Positions 8,670 through 16,902 of a stretch of 64,000 nucleotides of DNA are shown in pieces (within the stretch, counting starts at the first letter, position 1; every line of letters begins with the position of its first letter). The stretch is from Parabacteroides gordonii MS-1 = DSM 23371 (lineage in GTDB: Bacteria > Bacteroidota > Bacteroidia > Bacteroidales > Tannerellaceae), in assembly GCF_000969825.1 (NCBI RefSeq), contig NZ_KQ033922.1:53196-117195 (forward strand). The letters are read 5' to 3'. The notes beneath the pieces are model-generated. The model did not search any database. It had not been told where the DNA came from and saw only the letters and a program-made list of their open reading frames with translations. A program made the position numbers and the translations under genes.

Positions 8670-8677
8670 TACCTTTG
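8670..8677 (+). promoter_or_regulatory. -7 box of argB
   Basis: TACCTTTG, 22 bases before the argB ATG, fits TAnnTTTG. No good -33 box is seen. Confidence 0.45.
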
Positions 8678-8699
8678 GCGCAAAAATATTTTATCAAAT

Positions 8700-9473
8700 A
8701 TGAAGAAAGAAAAGCTTACGCTGATTAAAGTCGGTGGAAAGATCGTGGAAGAAGAAGAAACTTTGCAAAGTTTGCTTCGTGATTTCTCTCAGATAGAAGG
8801 ATTTAAAGCGCTGGTACACGGTGGCGGACGTTCGGCAACTAAATTGGCAAGCCAGTTGGGTATCGAAAGTAAAATGGTTAACGGACGCAGGGTGACAGAT
8901 GCTGAAACACTGAAAGTGGTCACTATGGTGTATGGCGGCCTGGTTAATAAAAATATTGTAGCTGGTTTACAGGCTTTAAATGTGAACGCTTTAGGATTGA
9001 CAGGCGCCGATATGAACCTGATGCGTTCCGATAAACGACCGGTAGCGGAAGTGGATTATGGTTTTGTCGGAGATGTAAAAGAGGTGAATGCCGATTTACT
9101 CGCATCCCTTATCCATCAGGGTATTGTTCCGGTATTGGCTCCGCTTACGCATGATAAACAGGGGCATATGTTGAATACCAATGCAGATACGATTGCTGGA
9201 GAGGCGGCTAAAGCATTGGCTAAGCATTTCGATGTGACACTGGTCTTTTGTTTTGAGAAGAAAGGGGTATTGAGAGACGAAAACGACGATGAAAGCGTTA
9301 TACCGGAGATAGATCGTATTGCTTTCAAACAATTGGTGGAGCAAGGTATTATACAAGGCGGAATGATTCCGAAACTCGAAAATTCGTTCCAGGCTATCGA
9401 TGCGGGAGTGAAAGAAGTTATTATCACGCAAGCTTCAGAAATTCATTTAGGTAGAGGCACAAAAGTTTCTTAA
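8700..9473 (+). CDS. argB: acetylglutamate kinase family (ArgB)
   Basis: 257 residues, the usual length for ArgB. This amino-acid-kinase enzyme phosphorylates the side-chain carboxylate of N-acylated glutamate, the second step of arginine synthesis. Family motifs seen are KVGGK (11-15), HGGGRSATKL near residue 40, NGRRVT, LTGAD, NTNADTIAGEAAKAL and GGMIPKLE near the C-terminus. Bacteroides fragilis is known to use succinylated rather than acetylated intermediates, so the true substrate here could be N-succinyl-glutamate (inference). No other arg gene lies next to it; it has its own -7 box and is followed by a terminator. Confidence 0.93.
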   Translation: MKKEKLTLIKVGGKIVEEEETLQSLLRDFSQIEGFKALVHGGGRSATKLASQLGIESKMVNGRRVTDAETLKVVTMVYGGLVNKNIVAGLQALNVNALGLTGADMNLMRSDKRPVAEVDYGFVGDVKEVNADLLASLIHQGIVPVLAPLTHDKQGHMLNTNADTIAGEAAKALAKHFDVTLVFCFEKKGVLRDENDDESVIPEIDRIAFKQLVEQGIIQGGMIPKLENSFQAIDAGVKEVIITQASEIHLGRGTKVS

Positions 9474-9480
9474 ATATAAA

Positions 9481-9516
9481 AAGAGGAAAGTCCTGAAGGC
9501 TTTCCTCTTTCTTTTT
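9481..9516. terminator. bidirectional terminator between argB and DUF1080 gene
   Basis: Ten-base arms AAGAGGAAAG (9481-9490) and CTTTCCTCTT (9500-9509) with a T-rich tail on the plus strand, between two converging genes. Confidence 0.75.
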
Positions 9517-9517
9517 A

Positions 9518-10186
9518 TTATAAGCTTCTTACTTTTACATTGCGGAACCAGATCAGTGAATCGCCATGCTTTCCCTGTAGTCCGATATAACCTTTAGTCG
9601 GTAATTCAGCAAAAGGTTTGGGTAACCAGCTGGGGATTTCGCTGCCATCCGGGTTTACTGTGCCCGAAGTCCATTTACTCATATCCATTTCAGTCACTTT
9701 TTTACCATTGAGAATAACTGTGATATGTTGTCCGGCACATCTGATACGCATATGGTTCCATTCTCCGGGTTTCTTTACCACTTTATCCTGTTTGGCACCC
9801 AGGTGACCATAGATAGCACCGCATTTTTCAAAAGGTTTGCCGTTTCCCCACTTTTCACAATGGTCGTCTGCTATCTGGATTTCCACCGAGTTAGGAATCC
9901 AGTCTTTTGTATCGGTACAATAAATAACAACGCCACTGTTTGTGCCTACGTCTGTTTTGAAATCCAGATCCAGTTCAAAGTTTTCATATTCGGTTTTAGT
10001 CCATATCGACTCGTCCTGCACAGCGGCAAGTACACCATCCGTCATGCTCCAGATTTCCGGGTTGTAGCTGGCATCGGATAAGTTTGTGCCGAAAAGCGGT
10101 TGCCATTTGTTCTTGTCGGCTGCAGAAACACTCAGGGTACTAATAATGCCCAGCAAAAGAATTGAGAAATAAAATAATCGTTTCAT
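9518..10186 (-). CDS. secreted DUF1080 (3-keto-disaccharide hydrolase-like) protein
   Basis: 222 residues with a cleavable signal peptide ending at about SVSA-A (residues 1-22), so it is exported. The rest is one DUF1080 domain, a LamG/concanavalin-like beta-sandwich. Typical segments are the WxxxDGVL-like strand, SGVVIYC, VEIQIADDH, GAIYGHLGAKQD, GEWNHMRIRCAGQHITVILNGKKV and the final GYIGLQGKHGDSLIWFRNVKVR. Members of this family have been shown to cleave 3-keto glycosides; whether this one does is not shown by sequence alone. A TATCTTTG -7 box at 10221-10228 precedes it. It appears to be a single-gene unit. Confidence 0.85.
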   Translation of the reverse strand: MKRLFYFSILLLGIISTLSVSAADKNKWQPLFGTNLSDASYNPEIWSMTDGVLAAVQDESIWTKTEYENFELDLDFKTDVGTNSGVVIYCTDTKDWIPNSVEIQIADDHCEKWGNGKPFEKCGAIYGHLGAKQDKVVKKPGEWNHMRIRCAGQHITVILNGKKVTEMDMSKWTSGTVNPDGSEIPSWLPKPFAELPTKGYIGLQGKHGDSLIWFRNVKVRSL

Positions 10187-10220
10187 GTTATTGGATTTTA
10201 AGATAAAATAATTAAAGATC

Positions 10221-10228
10221 CAAAGATA
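10221..10228 (-). promoter_or_regulatory. -7 box of DUF1080 gene
   Basis: TATCTTTG on the minus strand, 34 bases before the ATG at 10186. Confidence 0.4.
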
Positions 10229-10365
10229 GATATTCTGTTTTAAACTAGAGATAAAATCCGGATAAATTCAATAATGCTTTTTGATTGATAGTAAAATGAT
10301 GTTATTTGTGTAAAAATCAATTGTTTTTATTGTTATTTTGTTTTATTTTATTATTTTTGTCTCAT

Positions 10366-10556
10366 GGGGCTGGTAGTCTGTTCTAACTGAATTAAATGTA
10401 AGCAGGATATAATACAATAATATATATTGGTTGAAAATTATTAAGTTGAGTAGGGAAATTACAGGCATTATAATAACTAATTTGTAAGAATTTTATAGAC
10501 ATACCACGCCTGTATATATAATAAGGGATTGCTCGGGATGAGTGATCCCTTCTTCT
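10366..10556 (+). ncRNA. candidate small RNA in 435-bp gap
   Basis: A promoter-like pair (TTG at 10330-10332, 19-base spacer, TATTTTTG at 10352-10359) is followed after about 160 bases by the hairpin AAGGGAU...AUCCCUU (about 10522-10548) and a T/C-rich tail. No ORF longer than eight codons was found in the segment. The next gene has its own -7 box downstream, so an independent transcript is plausible. Confidence 0.35.
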
Positions 10557-10594
10557 TTCTAGTGGATATGTTTAAGTTTTATAAAGAAACTGTT

Positions 10595-10602
10595 TACCTT
10601 TG
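10595..10602 (+). promoter_or_regulatory. -7 box of the ABC ATPase operon
   Basis: TACCTTTG, 19 bases before the ATG at 10622. The -33 region (TTTA near 10571) is weak. Confidence 0.4.
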
Positions 10603-10621
10603 GGCGTACAAATAAAAGAAG

Positions 10622-12067
10622 ATGAAAGGGAATAATATAATAGTTGATTTGTGTAACGTCGTTACCCGCTTGCCGGAGCTTCGTTTTGCAGAACCGTTTA
10701 ACTGGTCGGTCAAAGAAGGGGAACAATGGGCTGTAGTCGGCCCTAACGGTTCAGGGAAAACCTTGATTGCTGATATGATGCAACGTAAGTTTGCATTGAA
10801 AGAAGGTGAAATAACTTTCGGGTATGATGATAAAGTCAGTAACCTGGTGAAAAGTATCGCGTTTAAAGATATTTATTCGTTGGCGGATTGCCGGAATACA
10901 TATTATCAGCAACGTTGGCATTCAACGGAAACGGATGAGGTTCCGACCATTGAAGAAATACTGAAAGAGTATGCCGGAACGGAGAACCTGAGCCAGATAC
11001 TTTCTTTTTTCGGAATAGAAGATTTACTTCCTAAACGGTTGATATTTTTATCCAGCGGTGAACTTCGTAAGTTTCTGATCGTACGTTCGTTGTTGACCCG
11101 GCCGCGGATATTGATACTGGATAATCCGTTTATCGGTCTGGATGCCTCTTCAAGAGATGTCCTGATAGATTTGTTGCAGCAAATGACGAAACTGGAAAAT
11201 GTACAGGTCATTTTACTCCTGTCTAATCCGGATGATATACCGGAAATGATTACGCATGTTTTACCTGTACATGACCGGATCTGTTTTCCTCCGGAAACGC
11301 GTGCGGACTTTATTGCACATACAGGTTTGCTTACCCGGCTTTTCCCGGATCACTCATCCGATATCCCGTTACCTGCATCGGAAAAGGTATCCTCAACCCA
11401 TGACGTTACGTTCCGGATGGAGCATGTTTCTATAAAATATGGAAAGCGGACTATTCTGAAAGAGCTCGACTGGGAAGTGAAGAATGGAGAGAAATGGGCT
11501 TTGTTTGGGCCGAATGGGGCGGGAAAATCAACTTTATTAAGTTTAATTTATGCCGATAATCCTCAATCTTATGCAAATACATTATATTTGTTTGACCGGA
11601 AACGGGGATCAGGGGAGAGTATCTGGGATATAAAGAAACGGATAGGCTATGTTTCTCCGGAGATGCATTTGTTCTATATGGAGAATGTTCCGACATTGAA
11701 CATTGTAGGTTCAGGTTTCTTTGACTCGATCGGATTATATCGTAAATGTACTGCCGAACAACAGGCGATAGCATTGGACTGGATGCGTGTGTTTGGGATC
11801 GAGACATTAAAAGACCGTTCTTTCCTCACATTGTCATCGGGTGAACAGCGATTGGCGTTGTTGGCTCGTGCTTTTGTAAAAGATCCTGATCTGATCATAT
11901 TGGATGAACCTTTACACGGGCTTGATATCAGTAATAAGAAGAGAGCTGCGCGGATAATAGAACAGTTCTGTTCACGGCCGGGTAAAACGTTGATCTATGT
12001 CACCCACTATCCGCATGAGCTTCCGCAGTGTGTGGATAGACGTTTTGAATTGGTAAAACATGCTTAA
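10622..12067 (+). CDS. tandem ABC ATP-binding protein (ModF-like)
   Basis: 481 residues with two ABC ATPase domains in one chain. Domain 1 (about 1-230) has Walker A GPNGSGKT, signature LSSGE and Walker B ILILDNP. Domain 2 (about 260-480) has GPNGAGKST, LSSGEQ and LIILDEP followed by HGLD. In domain 1 the catalytic glutamate after the Walker B aspartate is Asn, so that site may bind ATP without hydrolysing it well. The layout resembles ModF/PhrA proteins and there are no membrane segments. The next gene starts 12 bases downstream, so it probably works with that polytopic membrane protein or with an unlinked permease. The substrate is unknown. Confidence 0.8.
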   Translation: MKGNNIIVDLCNVVTRLPELRFAEPFNWSVKEGEQWAVVGPNGSGKTLIADMMQRKFALKEGEITFGYDDKVSNLVKSIAFKDIYSLADCRNTYYQQRWHSTETDEVPTIEEILKEYAGTENLSQILSFFGIEDLLPKRLIFLSSGELRKFLIVRSLLTRPRILILDNPFIGLDASSRDVLIDLLQQMTKLENVQVILLLSNPDDIPEMITHVLPVHDRICFPPETRADFIAHTGLLTRLFPDHSSDIPLPASEKVSSTHDVTFRMEHVSIKYGKRTILKELDWEVKNGEKWALFGPNGAGKSTLLSLIYADNPQSYANTLYLFDRKRGSGESIWDIKKRIGYVSPEMHLFYMENVPTLNIVGSGFFDSIGLYRKCTAEQQAIALDWMRVFGIETLKDRSFLTLSSGEQRLALLARAFVKDPDLIILDEPLHGLDISNKKRAARIIEQFCSRPGKTLIYVTHYPHELPQCVDRRFELVKHA

Positions 12068-12079
12068 AACCACAATGCC

Positions 12080-13831
12080 ATGAAATTGAAAGTCGCAGCT
12101 TTTTGGCTGGTCATATTTGCTGCTTTGTTCGTCTTTCTGCAGGAGTATAGTAAATATCATTTTTACTTTATCGAGCAGATCCAGTTGTTTCAGTTTACCT
12201 GGGAATATATTTCAGAGAAACTGATCATTCCCGGTGGATTTGCGTTAGCTCTGTCTGAGTTTTTGGTTCAGTTTTTTATCCTGCCATATGCAGGAGCAGC
12301 CATTACAGCAGGGTTATTAGTTATTGCCGGGCTTGAAATAAGGGGAATTGTACGACGGATCGTACCGGATACGAATATGTTTCTGCTTTATCTTATTCCG
12401 GTCGCTCTGATCATGTTTATCCATTTTGATTTTAATTATCTTGTTTTCGGAACGGTGGCGCTGGATATAATGCTTTTAGCATTGTATTTATGTGTACGTA
12501 TGTCGAATGACAAATGGAGGATAGGAGCAGAGATATTGTTAACGCCTATCCTTTTTGGATTAATAGGAGCAGCGGCCTTTTTATTTTCCATATTAGTTGT
12601 CGTTTATGAGTTGTTTAATAAAACTCCGAGATGGTATTGGAGCTTGTTATCCTGTGCTTTGGCTGTTTTGTGTGGTGTATGCAGTGTCTATTTAGCTGCT
12701 TTAGGCGAGTATCGTTTTGCTTTTCTGCCTGATGCTTATTACCATACCGCTTTGCATCCGAAGCCCGTTATCTATTATTCGTGGATATCGCTTCCTGTTA
12801 TTCTGGTTATTTCGTTTGGACTGAAACGCAGGCTGAAGCCGGTTGGCAAGAAACTTCTGATTGTTGGTGGAATAGCGCAAGTTGTAATGCTGTTTCTTTT
12901 ATGTTGGTGGGGAGTTCCTCAATATGGCGATAAAAAATCAATCAAAGTAAAAGAACTGGACTACTATGCAAGGACGGAACAATGGGATAAAATCATTGAA
13001 GAAAGTAAGGGGAAGCTTACTAATTATCTGAACATGTGTTATTTGAATCTGGCTTTGGCACATAAGGGGGAGTTGGCTGACCGTGCATTCAGCTTTGATC
13101 AGAGAGGAGTACAGGGACTGATGGTTTCCTGGAATCAAACAGAACAGATTTCCATTCTGCTGAGTGAAATTACTTTTGTGATGGGTAATTCTGCATTGGC
13201 GCAGGAGATGGCTTTCGAGGCATTTGCCACTTCTGTAGGAGAGGGCAACCCCCGCATATTGAAAAGACTGGTGCAAACTAATCTTATTTATGGAGAATAT
13301 CCGGTAGCAGAAAAATACATTAATGTGTTGGAAAAGACGAGTTGCTATAGTTCCTGGGCTAACGGGCAACGTAAGTTTTTATATAATGATGCCGAGGTTG
13401 AAAAAGATCCGATTCTGGGAACAATGCGTAAATGTCTGTCAAAGGATAATTATTTGTCGGAACTGAACAATATGGAAAAGGATCTGCGGGTAATTGCTGA
13501 AACGAACCCCTCAAATAAGAATGCAATTGAATATTTGGGACTCTTTTTCTTGATGTCAAAGGATATGGCAGGCTTTAAGAGTATGGTGGAGCATTATTAT
13601 GGTACGGATGTTTTACCCACATTGCCCAAATCGTTTCAAGAGGCAGTAATCACCTTGTCGGAGACCGAACCGGACTACTGGAAGCGTTTCGATATATCTC
13701 CTTCTGTCATGCAACGGTTTGCTGAATATAAAAAACAGGTTTTGGCAAATAGAAACAATACAAATGCCTTGCCCGGCTTGATGAGGAGAGCTTACGGAGA
13801 TACTTACTGGTTTTATTTTATGTTTAAATGA
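12080..13831 (+). CDS. polytopic membrane protein with helical C-terminus (DUF6057-like)
   Basis: 583 residues. The first 290 hold about nine or ten hydrophobic helices. The remaining 290 are soluble and helical with TPR-like spacing (repeated Leu/Ala/Tyr patterns from about 300 to 560). I associate this layout with a Bacteroidales family labelled DUF6057, from memory and with moderate certainty. It lies 12 bases after the tandem-ABC gene and 11 bases before the beta-propeller lipoprotein, so the three form an operon. A cell-envelope role is inferred only from topology and neighbours. Confidence 0.6.
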   Translation: MKLKVAAFWLVIFAALFVFLQEYSKYHFYFIEQIQLFQFTWEYISEKLIIPGGFALALSEFLVQFFILPYAGAAITAGLLVIAGLEIRGIVRRIVPDTNMFLLYLIPVALIMFIHFDFNYLVFGTVALDIMLLALYLCVRMSNDKWRIGAEILLTPILFGLIGAAAFLFSILVVVYELFNKTPRWYWSLLSCALAVLCGVCSVYLAALGEYRFAFLPDAYYHTALHPKPVIYYSWISLPVILVISFGLKRRLKPVGKKLLIVGGIAQVVMLFLLCWWGVPQYGDKKSIKVKELDYYARTEQWDKIIEESKGKLTNYLNMCYLNLALAHKGELADRAFSFDQRGVQGLMVSWNQTEQISILLSEITFVMGNSALAQEMAFEAFATSVGEGNPRILKRLVQTNLIYGEYPVAEKYINVLEKTSCYSSWANGQRKFLYNDAEVEKDPILGTMRKCLSKDNYLSELNNMEKDLRVIAETNPSNKNAIEYLGLFFLMSKDMAGFKSMVEHYYGTDVLPTLPKSFQEAVITLSETEPDYWKRFDISPSVMQRFAEYKKQVLANRNNTNALPGLMRRAYGDTYWFYFMFK

Positions 13832-13842
13832 TCGGATGAAAT

Positions 13843-15303
13843 ATGAATAGAAATTATAAATATATGGTGTTGCTGGCTCTGTTTATGTCCTGTTCGGATT
13901 CAGTTCAGATTAACAATAAACTAAGTGAAAAGCCTGTAATTAATCCGGATTATACGGATGTGACTGTCCCGGCAAATATTGCTCCGCTGAACTTTTCATT
14001 GACGACCCCGTATGAAGATGCCCGTGCTGTTTTATCTTCAGCTGATCAGAAAATAGAAGTGAAAGCCAAAGGCGGTCAATTCGTAATTCCGGCTTCTAAA
14101 TGGAAGAAATTGTTACAGGCGGCAAGCGGTAATACAGTGGATGTAACCGTACAAGCAAAAGATAAAGGCCAATGGGTAGAATATGCTCCATTCAAATTAT
14201 ATGTGGCAACAGAACCGGTTGACCCTTATATAGCTTATCGGTTGATAGCCCCCGGATATACCTTATGGAATAAGATGGGACTTTACCAACGTAATCTGGA
14301 AAACTATACGGAAACGGCTATTATTGAAAATAAAATGAGTGGCAGAAATTGTGTGAACTGTCATTCTTTCTGTATGCAGAATCCGGATAAGATGCTTTTC
14401 CATATGCGCGAAACATATCCCGGAACGATCCTGATCGACGGTGATAAGATGGAAAAGCTGAATACTAAAACGGAGCAGACGATTTCGTCTCTGGTATATC
14501 CTTCCTGGCATCCTTCCGGAAAATATGTCGCATTTTCAGTAAATAATACGAAGCAAGGATTCCATATGAATGACAGGAACCGGATCGAGGTGTTTGATGA
14601 AGCTTCGGATGTTGTTGTGTACGACGTGGAGAAGCATGAGATAGTTACTACCGGAAAACTGTTTTCGAAAGAAGCTTTTGAAACATTCCCTACATTCTCT
14701 CCGGATGGAAAGACTCTCTATTTCTGTACGGCTGGTGAGCGTCCTATCCCGAAAGAGTTCTCCGCGATCAAGTATAGTTTATGTTCTATCGCTTTCGATC
14801 CGGATACCCGGAGCTTTGGATCTGTAGTCGATACATTATATAATGCAAATACTGCAGGGCAGAGTGTTTCTTTCCCTCGTGTATCTCCTGATGGAAAGCA
14901 TTTAATGTACACAGTCTCCGGATATGGAAATTTCTCAATCTGGCATAAAGATGCAGATCTGTATATGGCTGATCTTTCGACAGGAGAAAGTGTTCCTTTG
15001 GATATTTTGAATAGTGATGATGTGGAAAGTTATCACTCATGGAGCAGTAACAGCCGTTGGGTGATATTCAGTAGTCGCCGGATAGACGGATTATATACCC
15101 GTCCTTATATCGCTTATATCGGTGAAGACGGCAAAGCCTGTAAACCATTCTTATTGCCTCAGAAAGATACGGAGTTTTACGACCGTTTTATGATGTCATA
15201 TAATATTCCTGAGTTTATTACCGGAAAGGTGAAAGTAGGAGGTCGGGTATTAGGCCTGAAGGCAAAAGAAGATAAAGGTATAGATGTGAAGTTTGCTAAA
15301 TAA
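13843..15303 (+). CDS. PD40 beta-propeller lipoprotein with one CxxCH motif
   Basis: 486 residues. The N-terminus ends in FMSCSDS, a lipobox with Cys as the anchor, so it is probably in the outer-membrane/periplasmic space. CVNCHS near residue 171 is a CxxCH haem c motif. From about residue 215 onward there are several TolB/PD40-type WD-like strands (SWHPSGKYVAF, TFSPDGKTLYF, RVSPDGKHLMY, SWSSNSRWVIFSSRR), indicating a beta-propeller. Bacteroides homologues are often annotated loosely as cytochrome c biogenesis proteins, without experimental support that I know of. It is the last gene of the operon with the ABC ATPase and membrane protein. Confidence 0.7.
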   Translation: MNRNYKYMVLLALFMSCSDSVQINNKLSEKPVINPDYTDVTVPANIAPLNFSLTTPYEDARAVLSSADQKIEVKAKGGQFVIPASKWKKLLQAASGNTVDVTVQAKDKGQWVEYAPFKLYVATEPVDPYIAYRLIAPGYTLWNKMGLYQRNLENYTETAIIENKMSGRNCVNCHSFCMQNPDKMLFHMRETYPGTILIDGDKMEKLNTKTEQTISSLVYPSWHPSGKYVAFSVNNTKQGFHMNDRNRIEVFDEASDVVVYDVEKHEIVTTGKLFSKEAFETFPTFSPDGKTLYFCTAGERPIPKEFSAIKYSLCSIAFDPDTRSFGSVVDTLYNANTAGQSVSFPRVSPDGKHLMYTVSGYGNFSIWHKDADLYMADLSTGESVPLDILNSDDVESYHSWSSNSRWVIFSSRRIDGLYTRPYIAYIGEDGKACKPFLLPQKDTEFYDRFMMSYNIPEFITGKVKVGGRVLGLKAKEDKGIDVKFAK

Positions 15304-15344
15304 AAAATCCGATACCCGGATGTGAGTTTATCCGGGTATCGGAT
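15302..15344 (-). terminator. 15-bp perfect hairpin terminator of the SusD gene
   Basis: Perfect 15-bp arms (15307-15321 and 15330-15344) with an 8-base loop. On the minus strand the stem is followed by TTTTTT, so it ends the SusC-SusD transcript at 15405-20067. It also stops the converging plus-strand gene structurally, but there is no T tract on that side. Confidence 0.75.
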
Positions 15345-15350
15345 GTTAGC

Positions 15351-15402
15351 GTATCCGACCTCCGGATACGTGTTTATCCGGGAGTAGGATACGGGCTTAT
15401 CC
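15351..15402. repeat. cluster of small GGATA/TATCC palindromes
   Basis: Next to the terminator: GTATCCG/CGGATAC arms (15351-15357, 15363-15369), then alternating TATCC and GGATA (15375-15379, 15387-15391, 15398-15402) that can pair in different ways. Together with the terminator this makes a 100-bp run of TATCCGG-type inverted repeats. Confidence 0.5.
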
Positions 15403-15404
15403 TG

Positions 15405-16871
15405 TTAACGGCTACCGCCAGCCCACCAAACTGGTTGATCATAGATATAGAAACCATCACCATACGCCTCTGCGACTTTCGGGTTGTTCAACACACTGTC
15501 ATTTCCATATGGCAAACGTTTAGGTACACGATTCATACCGCCTTGCGTATTATACGGATTGGTAAAAGTAATATGGTGCTCACCCATTGCTTCGCAACGG
15601 CGGATGTCATTATATGTCTCTATCTGCTCATCCACGCATTGAGCCAGATATTTCTGCTCAAAGAGAAGTTTTAAAGTCGGTTTACCTAAAGATGCTGCGA
15701 AATCGGCCGCACCGCTAGCGTCTTCACCCATGATTGTCAAGATATCTGTCACAGCGGAAGTAACGGCAGCTTGGAAAGCATCTGTAGCATCCTGTCCTTG
15801 ACGCAATTGCGTTTCAGCGAGAATAAAGTAAACTTCAGCCTGGCTTAATAGGTGGATAGGCTGTGAGCCCAAATCATACCAAGCCGGAAAACCTAGGCTA
15901 CCATCCATGATTTTAGTCGCTTCTGCATCACCCGGCTCAACCAATGTTGCCTCACCATAGGCAGTATAAGCATCCAAACGAGGATCGTTAGTAGCTTTCA
16001 TCATCTTCGCTACATTGGCAGAAGAAGCTATATAGCTTCGACTCCAAATGAAGGCGCTCCAGGGGTTGTCGGCAGTTACTCCATTGAACTCCTTGATTTT
16101 CATGCCTGAAAATCCAAGGCTGATCGCTTTTTGAGCAGCAGTTGCTGCAGAAGCTAATACGTTCTTGTCTACCGCAGTCTGATGAATCAGGTAACGTGCT
16201 TTCAAGCCATATGCTGTTGCCAACCATTGTTTCATGTCACCGTTGAACGCCAAGTCTAGGTCTTTCACATTGTTCAGTTTGTCGTTCATGGCAGTTTCTA
16301 AATTACCGATAGCCTTGTCCAATGTAGTCAATAAGTCTGCGTATATATCCTTTTGTGAATCCATTTTCGGTTGCAGACATTCCTGTCCTTTCAAAGCCTC
16401 ACTGTAAGGAATATCACCGAATATATCGGTCAAGATACCGAATTCCATTACTTTCAATACCTGTGCAATCCCTAGCACGTCATAGTGTCCTTCGTTACCT
16501 GTCACGTTATTTTCAACCTTGTCGATCATCTGTTGGATATTCAGCAGGTTGCCATACGTACTAGACCATACATTATTAAAAGTAGCGGAACTTGCCCACT
16601 CGTTGGAATTACGTAACTCCGCTTTCATTAGCTGGTTATTTCCTACTCCGATATTTTGCTCGTTCAATGAGGATAGATAAAATGCCAAATCTCCGGATAC
16701 CGTGCTAAAGCCGGTACTCATGATAGCCTCGCTCAATTGTAAGTAGGCTGGTACCACCTCTGGAGCTGGATGATAGGTGTCTTTGTTGATATCATCAAAC
16801 GTATCCTCAGAACAAGCGCTAAATCCCATCATCGTCACTGCAAGTGCGATATATATGTTTTTTTTCTTCAT
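15405..16871 (-). CDS. SusD-like lipoprotein of cassette A
   Basis: 488 residues, a SusD/RagB-family outer-membrane glycan- or nutrient-binding lipoprotein of the SusD-like_2 type. The signal ends in GFSACSED, with Cys lipid anchor and an acidic export signal. Family landmarks are the early helical pairs (WSSTYGNLLNIQQMI), YGDIPYSEAL-like FGDIPYSEAL near 155, the helical segment QAEVYFILAETQLRQG near 345, and a C-terminal asparagine/tryptophan-rich part. It lies 31 bases after the complete SusC gene on the same strand and should cap that transporter. It is the partner of the currently expressed cassette of the shufflon. Confidence 0.88.
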   Translation of the reverse strand: MKKKNIYIALAVTMMGFSACSEDTFDDINKDTYHPAPEVVPAYLQLSEAIMSTGFSTVSGDLAFYLSSLNEQNIGVGNNQLMKAELRNSNEWASSATFNNVWSSTYGNLLNIQQMIDKVENNVTGNEGHYDVLGIAQVLKVMEFGILTDIFGDIPYSEALKGQECLQPKMDSQKDIYADLLTTLDKAIGNLETAMNDKLNNVKDLDLAFNGDMKQWLATAYGLKARYLIHQTAVDKNVLASAATAAQKAISLGFSGMKIKEFNGVTADNPWSAFIWSRSYIASSANVAKMMKATNDPRLDAYTAYGEATLVEPGDAEATKIMDGSLGFPAWYDLGSQPIHLLSQAEVYFILAETQLRQGQDATDAFQAAVTSAVTDILTIMGEDASGAADFAASLGKPTLKLLFEQKYLAQCVDEQIETYNDIRRCEAMGEHHITFTNPYNTQGGMNRVPKRLPYGNDSVLNNPKVAEAYGDGFYIYDQPVWWAGGSR

Positions 16872-16902
16872 AACTCTTTATTACTGATTAAATTTTTAAT
16901 AT

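Noticed and set aside
9096..9431. Minus-strand ORFs inside argB
   Set aside because: They are antisense shadows of a well-conserved enzyme gene, without promoter or family motifs.
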